A stretch of DNA of 64,000 nucleotides from Rugamonas aquatica. Lineage in GTDB: Bacteria > Pseudomonadota > Gammaproteobacteria > Burkholderiales > Burkholderiaceae_D. Every line of letters begins with the position of its first letter. Positions within the stretch are counted from its first letter, which is position 1. This document shows positions 15,776 through 23,035 of the stretch, piece by piece. Both the position numbers and the translations under genes were made by a program. The notes below the pieces were generated by a model. The model did no database searches and was not told where the DNA came from. It was given only the letters and a program-made list of their open reading frames with translations. The stretch covers positions 310,001 to 374,000 of the forward strand of contig NZ_WHUG01000003.1 of assembly GCF_009380215.1 (NCBI RefSeq). The letters are read 5' to 3'.

Positions 15776-15851
15776 CTGAACTTTTGCATACGGCAGAGGT
15801 CTACCAGTAATGGCTGCCTCGGCGGCTCAATTGCCGATGGAGGAGGGTGTT
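15776..15851 (+). promoter_or_regulatory. Structured 76-nt leader, copy 2
   Basis: Second copy of the element at 14594-14669. CTGAACTTTTG is at 15776-15786, GAGGTCTACCAGTAATGG at 15796-15813, and the hairpin GGCGG (15821-15825), loop CTCAA, TTGCC (15831-15835). The two C-to-T changes in the 3' arm keep pairing through G-U wobbles, a compensatory pattern. AGGAGG is at 15841-15846, 5 nt before ATG 15852. The distance between the two in-frame ATGs is 42 nt in both copies. Confidence 0.6.
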
Positions 15852-16145
15852 ATGGCGCGTATCGCGAAAAAGGTTGCGGCCAAACTGGCCGCGTCAAAAT
15901 CCAGCGAGTTGATCGATATCCCGGCTGTCGGCATAGTCATCCGGGAGGATGTGCCGACCGCCCAGCACCTGGTACGGGTGCGCGCCGAAGGCAAACGAGC
16001 CGTCATCGCCATCGCCGATGTACCTGCCGAACCTGGCACGCCCGTTTTCAGCATCGATCCGCATGACGCCAAACTGGTGATCCGCCGGCTCGACGGCCAA
16101 GTGGTCCGAGGCTACTTCAAAGATGGAAAGTTTGTGAAAGTTTAG
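15852..16145 (+). CDS. Small conserved protein of unknown function, paralogue B
   Basis: 97 aa from ATG 15852 (MARIAKKVAAKLAA), with AGGAGG 5 nt upstream; in-frame ATG 15810 is an alternative. The C-terminal 'TPVFSIDPHDAKLVIRRLDG' followed by 'GYFKDGKFVKV' parallels paralogue A. The middle part 'IREDVPTAQHLVRVRAEGKR' is not clearly shared. The N-terminus is Lys/Ala-rich. There is no export signal. The function is unknown; sharing the same leader suggests the two respond to the same signal. Confidence 0.7.
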   Translation: MARIAKKVAAKLAASKSSELIDIPAVGIVIREDVPTAQHLVRVRAEGKRAVIAIADVPAEPGTPVFSIDPHDAKLVIRRLDGQVVRGYFKDGKFVKV

Positions 16146-16256
16146 TGATTGTCATCGCCGCCCACACACGCCCTGCGTTGCATGATAAATATTCATGGTG
16201 ACTCTTCGTTAGATTTCCCGTGATGTAAATCGTTACTATGAATTATCAAATTCCGT

Positions 16257-17264
16257 TTGTGTTCTTTCGAACGTCACTATTCATTATTTAATTATCATGA
16301 AAATAGACAAAACAGCGATCCGCTCGGGACGACAAGAAGCTATGTTTTTGGGAATTACGGGAGTATGACCAAAAATCTGTCGATTACGCAGCCTGGCCCC
16401 ACAGGTAGCGGCTGGGTTTCGAAAACCATGGTCTATGACGTCAATGGCAACATATCCAGTTCAGTCGACTTTAATGGCAACAAAACCACCTTCACCTTCG
16501 ACATGGCGCGCAACCTTGAGCTCACCAGGGTTGATGCCGCAGGTACCGTTAATGCCAGAACCACCACGACAGCCTGGCATCCGACATGGCGTTTGCCGTT
16601 AAAAATTGCGGAACCTAAACGGCTTACCACTTTTACATACGATGGGAATGGCAACGTCCTGACGAAGTCGATTCAAGCAAGCGGCGACGCTACGGGGGCC
16701 GCCGGTTTCAGCGCAGCCCTGATCGGCACTGCGCGAATCTGGACCTACACCTACGACAGCATGGGACATCTGTTGACAGCCAAAGGGCCCCGTACCGATG
16801 TGAGGGATTTAACCAGCTACTTTTATGATGAACTCGGAAATTTAACCAGCATCACGAACGCCGTCGGCCACACCACGACCTTCTCGAATTACGATCCGCA
16901 CGGACGCGTAGGTCGAGTCACCGATCCCAACGGACTGCACACGGACTACACCTATACGCCTCGCGGATGGCTGGCGACGCGCACTGTTGGAAGCGAACTC
17001 ACCAGCTACACCTATGACGGGGTTGGTCAAATGACGCAAGTGACTTTCCCCGACAACTCTACAATTTCGTACACCTACGACGGCGCGCATCGGCTGACTG
17101 GCATCGCGGATAACCTGGGCAATAGCATCACCTACACCCTGGATGCCAAGGGCAACCGCTCCACTGAATCGGCAAACGATCCTGGCGGTGCACTGGCACG
17201 AAAAACGACGCGGGTATATGACGCACTGAACAACTTGAAGCAGCAAACAGGGGGTGTGCAATGA
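16257..17264 (+). pseudogene. 5'-truncated RHS/YD-repeat fragment
   Basis: An open frame of 335 codons. RHS similarity begins abruptly at about residue 20 ('DPLGTTRSYVFGNYGSM') and runs through at least seven YD repeats ('FTYDGNGNVLTKS', 'YTYDSMGHLL', 'YFYDELGNLTSI', 'YTYDGVGQMTQV'). There is no signal peptide, N-terminal domain or convincing RBS. The 160 bp before the junction is AT-rich and not RHS-like. The frame ends 'NNLKQQTGGVQ' with its stop overlapping the next ATG by 4 bp (ATGA). I read it as the middle of a longer RHS gene whose 5' end was lost. Translation from ATG 16365 is possible but unproven. Confidence 0.7.
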
Positions 17265-19621
17265 ACCGCTCGTTGATTACGCGGCGACTTGTCTGCGCCC
17301 TCATCGCATGGCTTGCCTACACCCCCGTGCTCGGCAGCTTTACCGGCACGCAGGCCGCAGCGCAGACTGTGCAAAATACCCTGCGCACCTTCCAATACGA
17401 CGCGCAGGGAAATTTGATCCAGACAGCGGATGCGCTGAACAACACGACGAACCTGAACTACGATCCGCTCCATCGTGTGAAGCAAAAGGTTCAACCGGTA
17501 CCCGCAGCAGGCGTCGCCCGCCCGATCATTAATTTCAGCTACGACGGGCTGGACCAAATGGCCACGCTCAGCGATCCGCGAAATCTCAGCACAAGCTACA
17601 CCACTGACGGCCTGGGTAATCAGTCCAGCTTGGCGAGCCCGGATACCGGCACGACCAACAACACCTACGACAACGCCGGAAACGTCCTTACAAGTACCGA
17701 TGCGCGCGGAAAGGTGACCAGCTATACGTACGATGCGCTCAACCGCTTACTCAGTATTTCCTTTGTCACTGGAACTCCCGTCACGTATGAGTACGATGGC
17801 GGTAGCGCTGGTGCGGCGTATGCCGTTGGCCACCTGACTAAAATGTCCGACGAGTCTGGGCAGTCCGCTTATGCCTACGACCAGATGGGACACCTCTTAA
17901 GCAAGACACAGACGACGATCAGCGCGACCGGAACAGTCAATCATACGGTCAGCTATGCATACAGCAGCAGCGGAAAACTGCTGAGCCTCACTTATCCCAG
18001 CGGGAACCGCGTCAACTATGGTTACGATGCGGCGGGCAGGGTCAACAGCCTGACGTTGAATTCTTCCGATTCCAGCGGCGGCACAAATACCGGTACTGCA
18101 AATGTGCTGTTGGATCAGATCGCTTATGCGCCATTTGGCGCGGTGCAGAGTTGGTCGTGGGGGAACAACAGCGCAACGGCGCCCAACACCTACAGCCGCA
18201 CGTTTGATTTGGATGGCCGCGTAGTCAGCTACCCGTTGGGCAACGTCGCAGCCAGTACTGGCATGCTCCGCACGGTTGTTTATGATGCGGCTAGTCGCAT
18301 CACGTCGATGACACACACCGGCAATGCTACTGCCGCTACTTACGATCAGACGTTCGCGTATGACGGCCTGGGCCGGCTGATCAATTTCATTGGGAATAAT
18401 TCCACTCAAGCTTACACCTATGACGCGAACGGAAATCGTACCCAACTGAGCATGGGGGCTGCGAGTTTTACCAACACCGTAAGCCTCTCCAGCAACCGAC
18501 TGACAGCGACCACAGGTCCATACCCGGCTAAGAGTTACCAGTACGACGCAGCCGGAAATCCGAGCAGCGACGGCACCATCACCTATACGTACAATGATCG
18601 TGGCCGGATGAAAAGTAGCACGAAGGCCGGCGCAACCACGAGCTATCTGTATAACGGCTTGGGCCAGCGGGTCAGCAAGACGGGCGCACTTGTGGCTACT
18701 GGGGGCAATGAGTACGTATATGACGAGGAAGGTAAGCTGCTAGGAGAGTACGATGCTACGGGGCAGGTAGTCCAGGAAACAGTCTATCTTGGTACGACGC
18801 CCGTCAGTATCTTAAAGCAAGCGCGCAGTGGATCACCGGTTGTGGTGAGCACGACTTGGTACTACGTTTATGCTGATCATATTGAGACTCCAAGGATTGT
18901 CACCAGTGCTGTCAATGGTGCGGTCGTATGGCATTGGCTTAGTGTCGATCCATTCGGAATGAGCGGACCCAATGAGAACCCTACCGGCGCTGGGGAATTT
19001 ATCTACAATGTGCGGTTCCCTGGTCAATTCTATGACCGTGAGACCAATCTTCACTACAACTATTTCCGCGACTATGATCCGCAGACGGGGCGGTATGTGC
19101 AGAGCGATCCGATCGGACTCAAAGGTGGCATAAATACCTACGCATATGTCGAGGCGAATCCGCTGTCACTAAGCGATCCGCGTGGATTAACTCCGAACCC
19201 CTTGGAGTTGGCATGTGTCGCCGGCCCTAATCCCGTGTGCGGTGTTGGAGTGAGTCTTGACGTACTAACTTGGATCGCAGCTGGGGCAGCAGTTACCGCT
19301 GGCGGTGCAATAATCTCCAGCTCGTCGAACAAAACATCGGGAACTTCCGCGGGCGCTTCTGCGAAGTCCTGCTCATCCGATAGCAAGGATCCTTGCGATG
19401 AGATCCGAAAAAAGATTAGGGACTTAGAGCAAAAATTAGCATCTAAGGAACGCCAAATGGCTGAGAACAGATATGATCTTTATAACCGTGCCTATGACTC
19501 GAATCCAGGGGGAGATCTTGCCGGCAAAGGTACTTGGGTTGGGCACCTTGCGCAGGTTGAGGGGTTGCGGGTTGGATTAGCACGCGCCAAAGCTCAAGCT
19601 AAGGCAATGGGATGTTTATGA
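17261..19621 (+). CDS. RHS repeat protein with variable C-terminal tip (candidate polymorphic toxin)
   Basis: 786 aa. A signal-like N-terminus (MNRSLITRRLVCALIAWLAY, Ala-rich cleavage region near 35) is followed by many YD repeats (about 40-560). The RHS core has 'GQFYDRETNLHYNYFRDYDP' and 'RYVQSDPIGLKGG', and ends at 'DPRGL' (about 639-643). The last 143 residues (from base 19190) differ in style: a hydrophobic 'VLTWIAAGAAVTAGGAIIS' segment, a Ser/Lys linker, then a coiled-coil-prone tail 'CDEIRKKIRDLEQKLASKER' and 'GKGTWVGHLAQVEGLRVGLA'. This layout matches RHS toxins, but the tip's activity is not recognisable. GC content is visibly lower than in the neighbours. Confidence 0.85.
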   Translation: MNRSLITRRLVCALIAWLAYTPVLGSFTGTQAAAQTVQNTLRTFQYDAQGNLIQTADALNNTTNLNYDPLHRVKQKVQPVPAAGVARPIINFSYDGLDQMATLSDPRNLSTSYTTDGLGNQSSLASPDTGTTNNTYDNAGNVLTSTDARGKVTSYTYDALNRLLSISFVTGTPVTYEYDGGSAGAAYAVGHLTKMSDESGQSAYAYDQMGHLLSKTQTTISATGTVNHTVSYAYSSSGKLLSLTYPSGNRVNYGYDAAGRVNSLTLNSSDSSGGTNTGTANVLLDQIAYAPFGAVQSWSWGNNSATAPNTYSRTFDLDGRVVSYPLGNVAASTGMLRTVVYDAASRITSMTHTGNATAATYDQTFAYDGLGRLINFIGNNSTQAYTYDANGNRTQLSMGAASFTNTVSLSSNRLTATTGPYPAKSYQYDAAGNPSSDGTITYTYNDRGRMKSSTKAGATTSYLYNGLGQRVSKTGALVATGGNEYVYDEEGKLLGEYDATGQVVQETVYLGTTPVSILKQARSGSPVVVSTTWYYVYADHIETPRIVTSAVNGAVVWHWLSVDPFGMSGPNENPTGAGEFIYNVRFPGQFYDRETNLHYNYFRDYDPQTGRYVQSDPIGLKGGINTYAYVEANPLSLSDPRGLTPNPLELACVAGPNPVCGVGVSLDVLTWIAAGAAVTAGGAIISSSSNKTSGTSAGASAKSCSSDSKDPCDEIRKKIRDLEQKLASKERQMAENRYDLYNRAYDSNPGGDLAGKGTWVGHLAQVEGLRVGLARAKAQAKAMGCL

Positions 19622-19637
19622 TTGGTGAGGTATGACT

Positions 19638-19952
19638 ATGATTCAACACCGCATGATTTCACAGTCGCTTGTCGACCTGGTCGTAGGCACGCTTATCGAG
19701 CAATTGCCATGGGCAGAGGGGAAGCTCGGCTTTGAACTACAAGATGATTTTCAATTTCTTCTTATAACGGTGCCTTGTGATATCGGGCCGGAACTATCGC
19801 AGGAAGAGCGAAGGCAGCTCGGACATCAAGTGGACCGTATGATGCCAACGCGAGATGGGGAGCTTACCTGGATGTTGAATTTCACCACGCGAGGCAAAGT
19901 AGTGGACAGCTATTTCGGTGGAGACTCTCGGTCCCCAGCGATAGGCTTTTGA
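19638..19952 (+). CDS. Small acidic protein, putative immunity partner of the RHS tip
   Basis: 104 aa. ATG 19638 is preferred over ATG 19632 because GGTGAGG then lies about 7 nt upstream instead of 1. The start is 16 bp after the RHS stop, the position where immunity genes of RHS toxins usually lie. The product is acidic with no export signal ('LPWAEGKLGFELQDDFQFLL', 'LTWMLNFTTRGKVVDSYFGG'). I do not recognise a family. The assignment rests on position and size only. Confidence 0.55.
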   Translation: MIQHRMISQSLVDLVVGTLIEQLPWAEGKLGFELQDDFQFLLITVPCDIGPELSQEERRQLGHQVDRMMPTRDGELTWMLNFTTRGKVVDSYFGGDSRSPAIGF

Positions 19953-20049
19953 GCTAGTCTGCAAAAATCGCGTCATTCCACGCAGCACAAGGCCCTCTCA
20001 TCCATCCTCCTTACACTGGCGTTACGTGGAACGTCATTCAGGAGGCAAT

Positions 20050-20706
20050 ATGATCAGGCAGGTGGCTGCATGGATAGCGCGGAATCACTGGCGTTTCTCC
20101 CCGATGAACCTGTACGAGAAATTCGAGCGGCACCGCTTCGACAGCAGGCATGGGGTGGACACGCAAATCGATGTCCACTTGGCCGATCTGAACATCGACA
20201 GCCCCAACAAGCTGCACGGCAACCGCTACCATGCCACACCCCCGGTATCGTTCCGGCGCGTCTTGAAAAAACTGAAGGTGAATCTTGCCGACTACACCTT
20301 CATCGATTTTGGCTCCGGCAAAGGCCGCACGCTGCTGATGGCGAGCGATTTTCCGTTCAAGCGCATTATCGGTGTCGAATTCGGAGAACAATTGCATCGG
20401 CATGCCGTCGCCAACATTCAGCGGTACAAGGCCAGGCACGACACGCACATCCAATCGCTCAACGTCGACGCAACGCAGTTCCCCCTGCCCGACGGACCGT
20501 TGATCCTGTATTTTTTCAACCCCTTCGATGAGATCGTATTGAGACAGGTGCTTGCCAATATCCGGCAAGCCGCAGCTGCATCGAAGCGCAAGATTTTCAT
20601 CCTGTATCTCTACCTTCAAAACGAAGAGGTGTTCAAGGAGTCCGGAGCGTTTTCACTGGTCTTCCGCTGGCATCGATTCGATGCCTTTGAATGCCGGCTT
20701 GCTTAA
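20050..20706 (+). CDS. Class I SAM-dependent methyltransferase-like protein
   Basis: 218 aa from ATG 20050, preceded by AGGAGGC; the in-frame ATG at 20026 lacks a ribosome site. The AdoMet loop is 'FIDFGSGKGRTLLMAS' with the following acidic strand 'IIGVEFGEQLHRHAV', and motif IV-like 'LILYFFNPFDEIVLRQVL' (N-P-F). The N-terminus 'NRYHATPPVSFRRVLKKLKV' is shared by a family of uncharacterised methyltransferases. The substrate is unknown. Its last 54 bp overlap the convergent rhodanese gene, an unusually long tail-to-tail overlap. Confidence 0.85.
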   Translation: MIRQVAAWIARNHWRFSPMNLYEKFERHRFDSRHGVDTQIDVHLADLNIDSPNKLHGNRYHATPPVSFRRVLKKLKVNLADYTFIDFGSGKGRTLLMASDFPFKRIIGVEFGEQLHRHAVANIQRYKARHDTHIQSLNVDATQFPLPDGPLILYFFNPFDEIVLRQVLANIRQAAAASKRKIFILYLYLQNEEVFKESGAFSLVFRWHRFDAFECRLA

Positions 20707-21093
20707 CGCGAAGCCCTCATCCACCCAGCCTGTGATCCCGCCCGGCATCAGTTTGACCGGCCGTCCCAGTTGCGCCAGCCGTACCGCCGCGCGCGCCGCG
20801 CCGTTGCAGTGCGGGCCGGCGCAGTACACGACGAACAGCGTGTCGGCCGGGAACTCCGCCAGCTTCGAACCGATGATCTTGCGGTGCGCCAGGTCCAGCG
20901 CCCCCGGCACGTGGCCGGCCGCGTACTTTTCCGTGCCGCGCACGTCGAGCAGAACGAAATCCTGCGGGCCGTTGGTCAGCGCATCGTGCACATCCCAGCA
21001 GTCGGTTTCATAGCTGAAGCTCGCTTCGAAGCGGGCCAGCGCATCGCTGCTGGCGGCGGCGGGAATGGCGGCGACATGGGACTTGGCGGACAT
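20653..21093 (-). CDS. Rhodanese-like domain protein
   Basis: 146 aa from ATG 21093 (MSAKSHVAAI), with AAGGAG upstream. It is a single rhodanese domain: 'FVLLDVRGTEKYAAGHVPGA' and active loop 'FVVYCAGPHCNGAARAAVRL', where Cys in 'YCAGPHCNG' is the expected persulfide site. A C-terminal 'VKLMPGGITGWVDEGF' is typical. It probably moves sulfane sulfur. It is divergent from an FtrA-like regulator 97 bp away, a pairing known from other proteobacteria. The C-terminal 18 codons overlap the methyltransferase gene. Confidence 0.9.
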   Translation of the reverse strand: MSAKSHVAAIPAAASSDALARFEASFSYETDCWDVHDALTNGPQDFVLLDVRGTEKYAAGHVPGALDLAHRKIIGSKLAEFPADTLFVVYCAGPHCNGAARAAVRLAQLGRPVKLMPGGITGWVDEGFALSKPAFKGIESMPAEDQ

Positions 21094-21190
21094 CGTTTTC
21101 TCCTTCATTGAGTGGACAGTGACGCCATTGTGCGACGCCGCCGCTATCGCCGTCAGTGGCGCACAAGCCATTCTGCGTTAAGATTGCGCC

Positions 21191-22147
21191 ATGAAAAAAC
21201 ATCTGGTTGTCGCACTGGCCTATGACCGTCTGTGCACATTCGAGTTCGGCTGCACGGTCGAACTGTTCGCGCTGGAACGCCCCGAGCTGGACGTGGACTG
21301 GTACGACTTCGCCGTCTGCGCCGTCGAGCCGGGTCCGATCCGCGCGGCCGGCGGCATCACCGTGCAGGCGCCGTACACGCCCGAGCTGCTGGAGCGGGCC
21401 GACACCATCGTCATCCCCGGCTGGCGCGATGCCGACGAACTGCCGCCGCCCGCCATGCTGGAGCTGATACGCGCCGCGCACCGGCGCGGCGCGCGGCTGT
21501 GCTCGATCTGCTCGGGCGTGTTCGTGCTGGCCGCCGCCGGGGTGCTGGACGGCCAGCGCGCCACCACCCACTGGCGCTATGCCGACCGCCTGGCCCAGCG
21601 TTATCCACAGATCCAGGTCCAGCCCGACCATCTGTACGTGGACAACGGCCAGGTCATCACGGCCGCCGGTTCCGCCGCCGGCCTCGACATGCTGCTGCAC
21701 CTGGTGCGGCGCGACTATGGCGCCAGGGTCGGCAACCAGGTGGCGCAGCGGCTGGTGGTGGCGCCGCACCGCGAAGGCGGCCAGGCGCAGTTCCTGCCCC
21801 GGCCGATGGCGCAGGGCGAGCAGGGCCGCCTGTCGCGCCTGATGGACTGGCTGCGCAGCCACCCCGGCCAGCCGCACACCGTCGCCAGCATGGCCGAACG
21901 CGCCGCGATGAGTCCGCGCACCTTGCAGCGCCAGTTCCAGCAGGCCACCGGCCTCGGTCCCGTCGAATGGCTGACCCGCGAACGGGTCGCCCTCGTCAAG
22001 GAAATGCTGGAGGTGCCGGACGTGCCGCTGGCGCAGATCGCCGAGCGCGCCGGCTTCGGTTCGGAGGAATCGCTGCGCCACCATTTCCGCCGCCTGGCCG
22101 CGACCACGCCGGGCGCTTACCGGCGCCGTTTTTCCGGCACGATATAA
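21191..22147 (+). CDS. ftrA: FtrA-like GlxA-family AraC transcriptional regulator
   Basis: 318 aa. The N-terminal DJ-1/PfpI-like domain (about 5-185) has 'LVVALAYDRLCTFEFGCTVE' and 'RGARLCSICSGVFVLAAAGV', the nucleophile-elbow remnant. The C-terminal AraC domain (about 215-315) has 'AAMSPRTLQRQFQQATG' and 'GFGSEESLRHHFRRLAATTP'. FtrA proteins usually sit beside a rhodanese gene and are thought to control it, exactly as here. The inducer is unknown. The 97-bp divergent gap should hold its operator. Confidence 0.88.
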   Translation: MKKHLVVALAYDRLCTFEFGCTVELFALERPELDVDWYDFAVCAVEPGPIRAAGGITVQAPYTPELLERADTIVIPGWRDADELPPPAMLELIRAAHRRGARLCSICSGVFVLAAAGVLDGQRATTHWRYADRLAQRYPQIQVQPDHLYVDNGQVITAAGSAAGLDMLLHLVRRDYGARVGNQVAQRLVVAPHREGGQAQFLPRPMAQGEQGRLSRLMDWLRSHPGQPHTVASMAERAAMSPRTLQRQFQQATGLGPVEWLTRERVALVKEMLEVPDVPLAQIAERAGFGSEESLRHHFRRLAATTPGAYRRRFSGTI

Positions 22148-22213
22148 GCCGCGCCGCTTGTCATTTCAGCCATATTTGGCTACCCTGAATCTCCCACTGA
22201 AAAGGAGACAGCC

Positions 22214-22573
22214 ATGTCCTATGTAGACGGTTTTGTGATTCCGGTGCCTAAGGAAAATGTGGAGGCATACAAGAAAATGTCGCTGGAGTGCGGCAAGGTC
22301 TGGAAGGAATACGGCGCGCTGGAATTCCGCGAGTGCATCGGCGACGATGTCCCGCCGGGCAAGGTGACGTCGTTCCCGCTCAGCGTCGACCTGAAGGAGG
22401 GCGAGGCGGTGGTGTTCTCGTGGATCGTCTACGCAAACCGCGCCGCGCGCGACGAGATCAACGACAAGGTCATGAAGGATCCGCGCATCGCCCACTACAT
22501 GGATCCGAAGAACATGCCCTTCGACGGCAAGCGCATGATCTTTGGCGGCTTCGAAATGATGATCGATCTGTAG
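22214..22573 (+). CDS. DUF1428 family protein (YbaA-like)
   Basis: 119 aa with a strong RBS (AAGGAGA). The whole protein is one DUF1428 alpha/beta barrel unit: 'MSYVDGFVIPVPKENVEAYK', 'ALEFRECIGDDVPPG', 'VFSWIVYANRAARDEINDKV' and the C-terminal 'MPFDGKRMIFGGFEMMIDL'. It is cytoplasmic with no catalytic residues recognised. The stop is immediately followed by the ATG of the GNAT gene (0-bp gap), so the two are probably co-translated. Confidence 0.92.
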   Translation: MSYVDGFVIPVPKENVEAYKKMSLECGKVWKEYGALEFRECIGDDVPPGKVTSFPLSVDLKEGEAVVFSWIVYANRAARDEINDKVMKDPRIAHYMDPKNMPFDGKRMIFGGFEMMIDL

Positions 22574-23035
22574 ATGCTGTCGCTGCGCCCCAGCCAGCCG
22601 CAGGACGAGGCGTTTCTGCGCAGCGTGTACGCGTCCACCCGCGCCGGCGAGATCAGCCTGTTCGGCTGGCACTCCAGCCAGGCCGAGATCTTCCTGCGCA
22701 TGCAGTTCGACGCGCAGGACCGCCACTTTCGCGGGAACTATCCGCACGGCCGGTTCGATATCGTCGAACTGGATGGCACGCCGATAGGCCGCTTCTACGT
22801 CGCCCGGCAGCCGCAGGGTTTCCATGTGATCGACATCGCGCTGCTGCCGCCGTGGCAGGGCCAGGGTTACGGCGCCGAACTGCTGCGCAACGTGCAGCAG
22901 CAGGCCGCGCGCGACGGATTGCATGTGAGCTTGCATGTGGATCGCAGCAATCCGGCCCAGCGGCTGTATGCCCGGCTGGGCTTTCAGGATGCTGGTGACG
23001 CCGGTTTGTATCGTCTGCTGGAGTGGTGGCCCTAG
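22574..23035 (+). CDS. GNAT family N-acetyltransferase
   Basis: 153 aa. The acetyl-CoA loop is recognisable as 'LLPPWQGQGYGAELLRNVQQ' (Q/R-x-x-G-x-G/A), followed by 'LHVDRSNPAQRLYARLGFQD', the usual GNAT beta5-alpha4 segment. The substrate is unknown. It starts directly after the DUF1428 stop and overlaps the convergent pabB-pabC stop by 3 bp. Confidence 0.9.
   Translation: MLSLRPSQPQDEAFLRSVYASTRAGEISLFGWHSSQAEIFLRMQFDAQDRHFRGNYPHGRFDIVELDGTPIGRFYVARQPQGFHVIDIALLPPWQGQGYGAELLRNVQQQAARDGLHVSLHVDRSNPAQRLYARLGFQDAGDAGLYRLLEWWP

Noticed and set aside
16315..19190. Repeated YD-type DNA segments considered as CRISPR or tandem repeats
   Set aside because: The repeats are irregular in length and diverged at the DNA level; they encode the YD repeats of RHS proteins.
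16146..20000. RHS region considered as part of a prophage or type VI cluster
   Set aside because: No VgrG, PAAR, Hcp, integrase, terminase or structural phage genes are nearby; only the lower GC hints at transfer.
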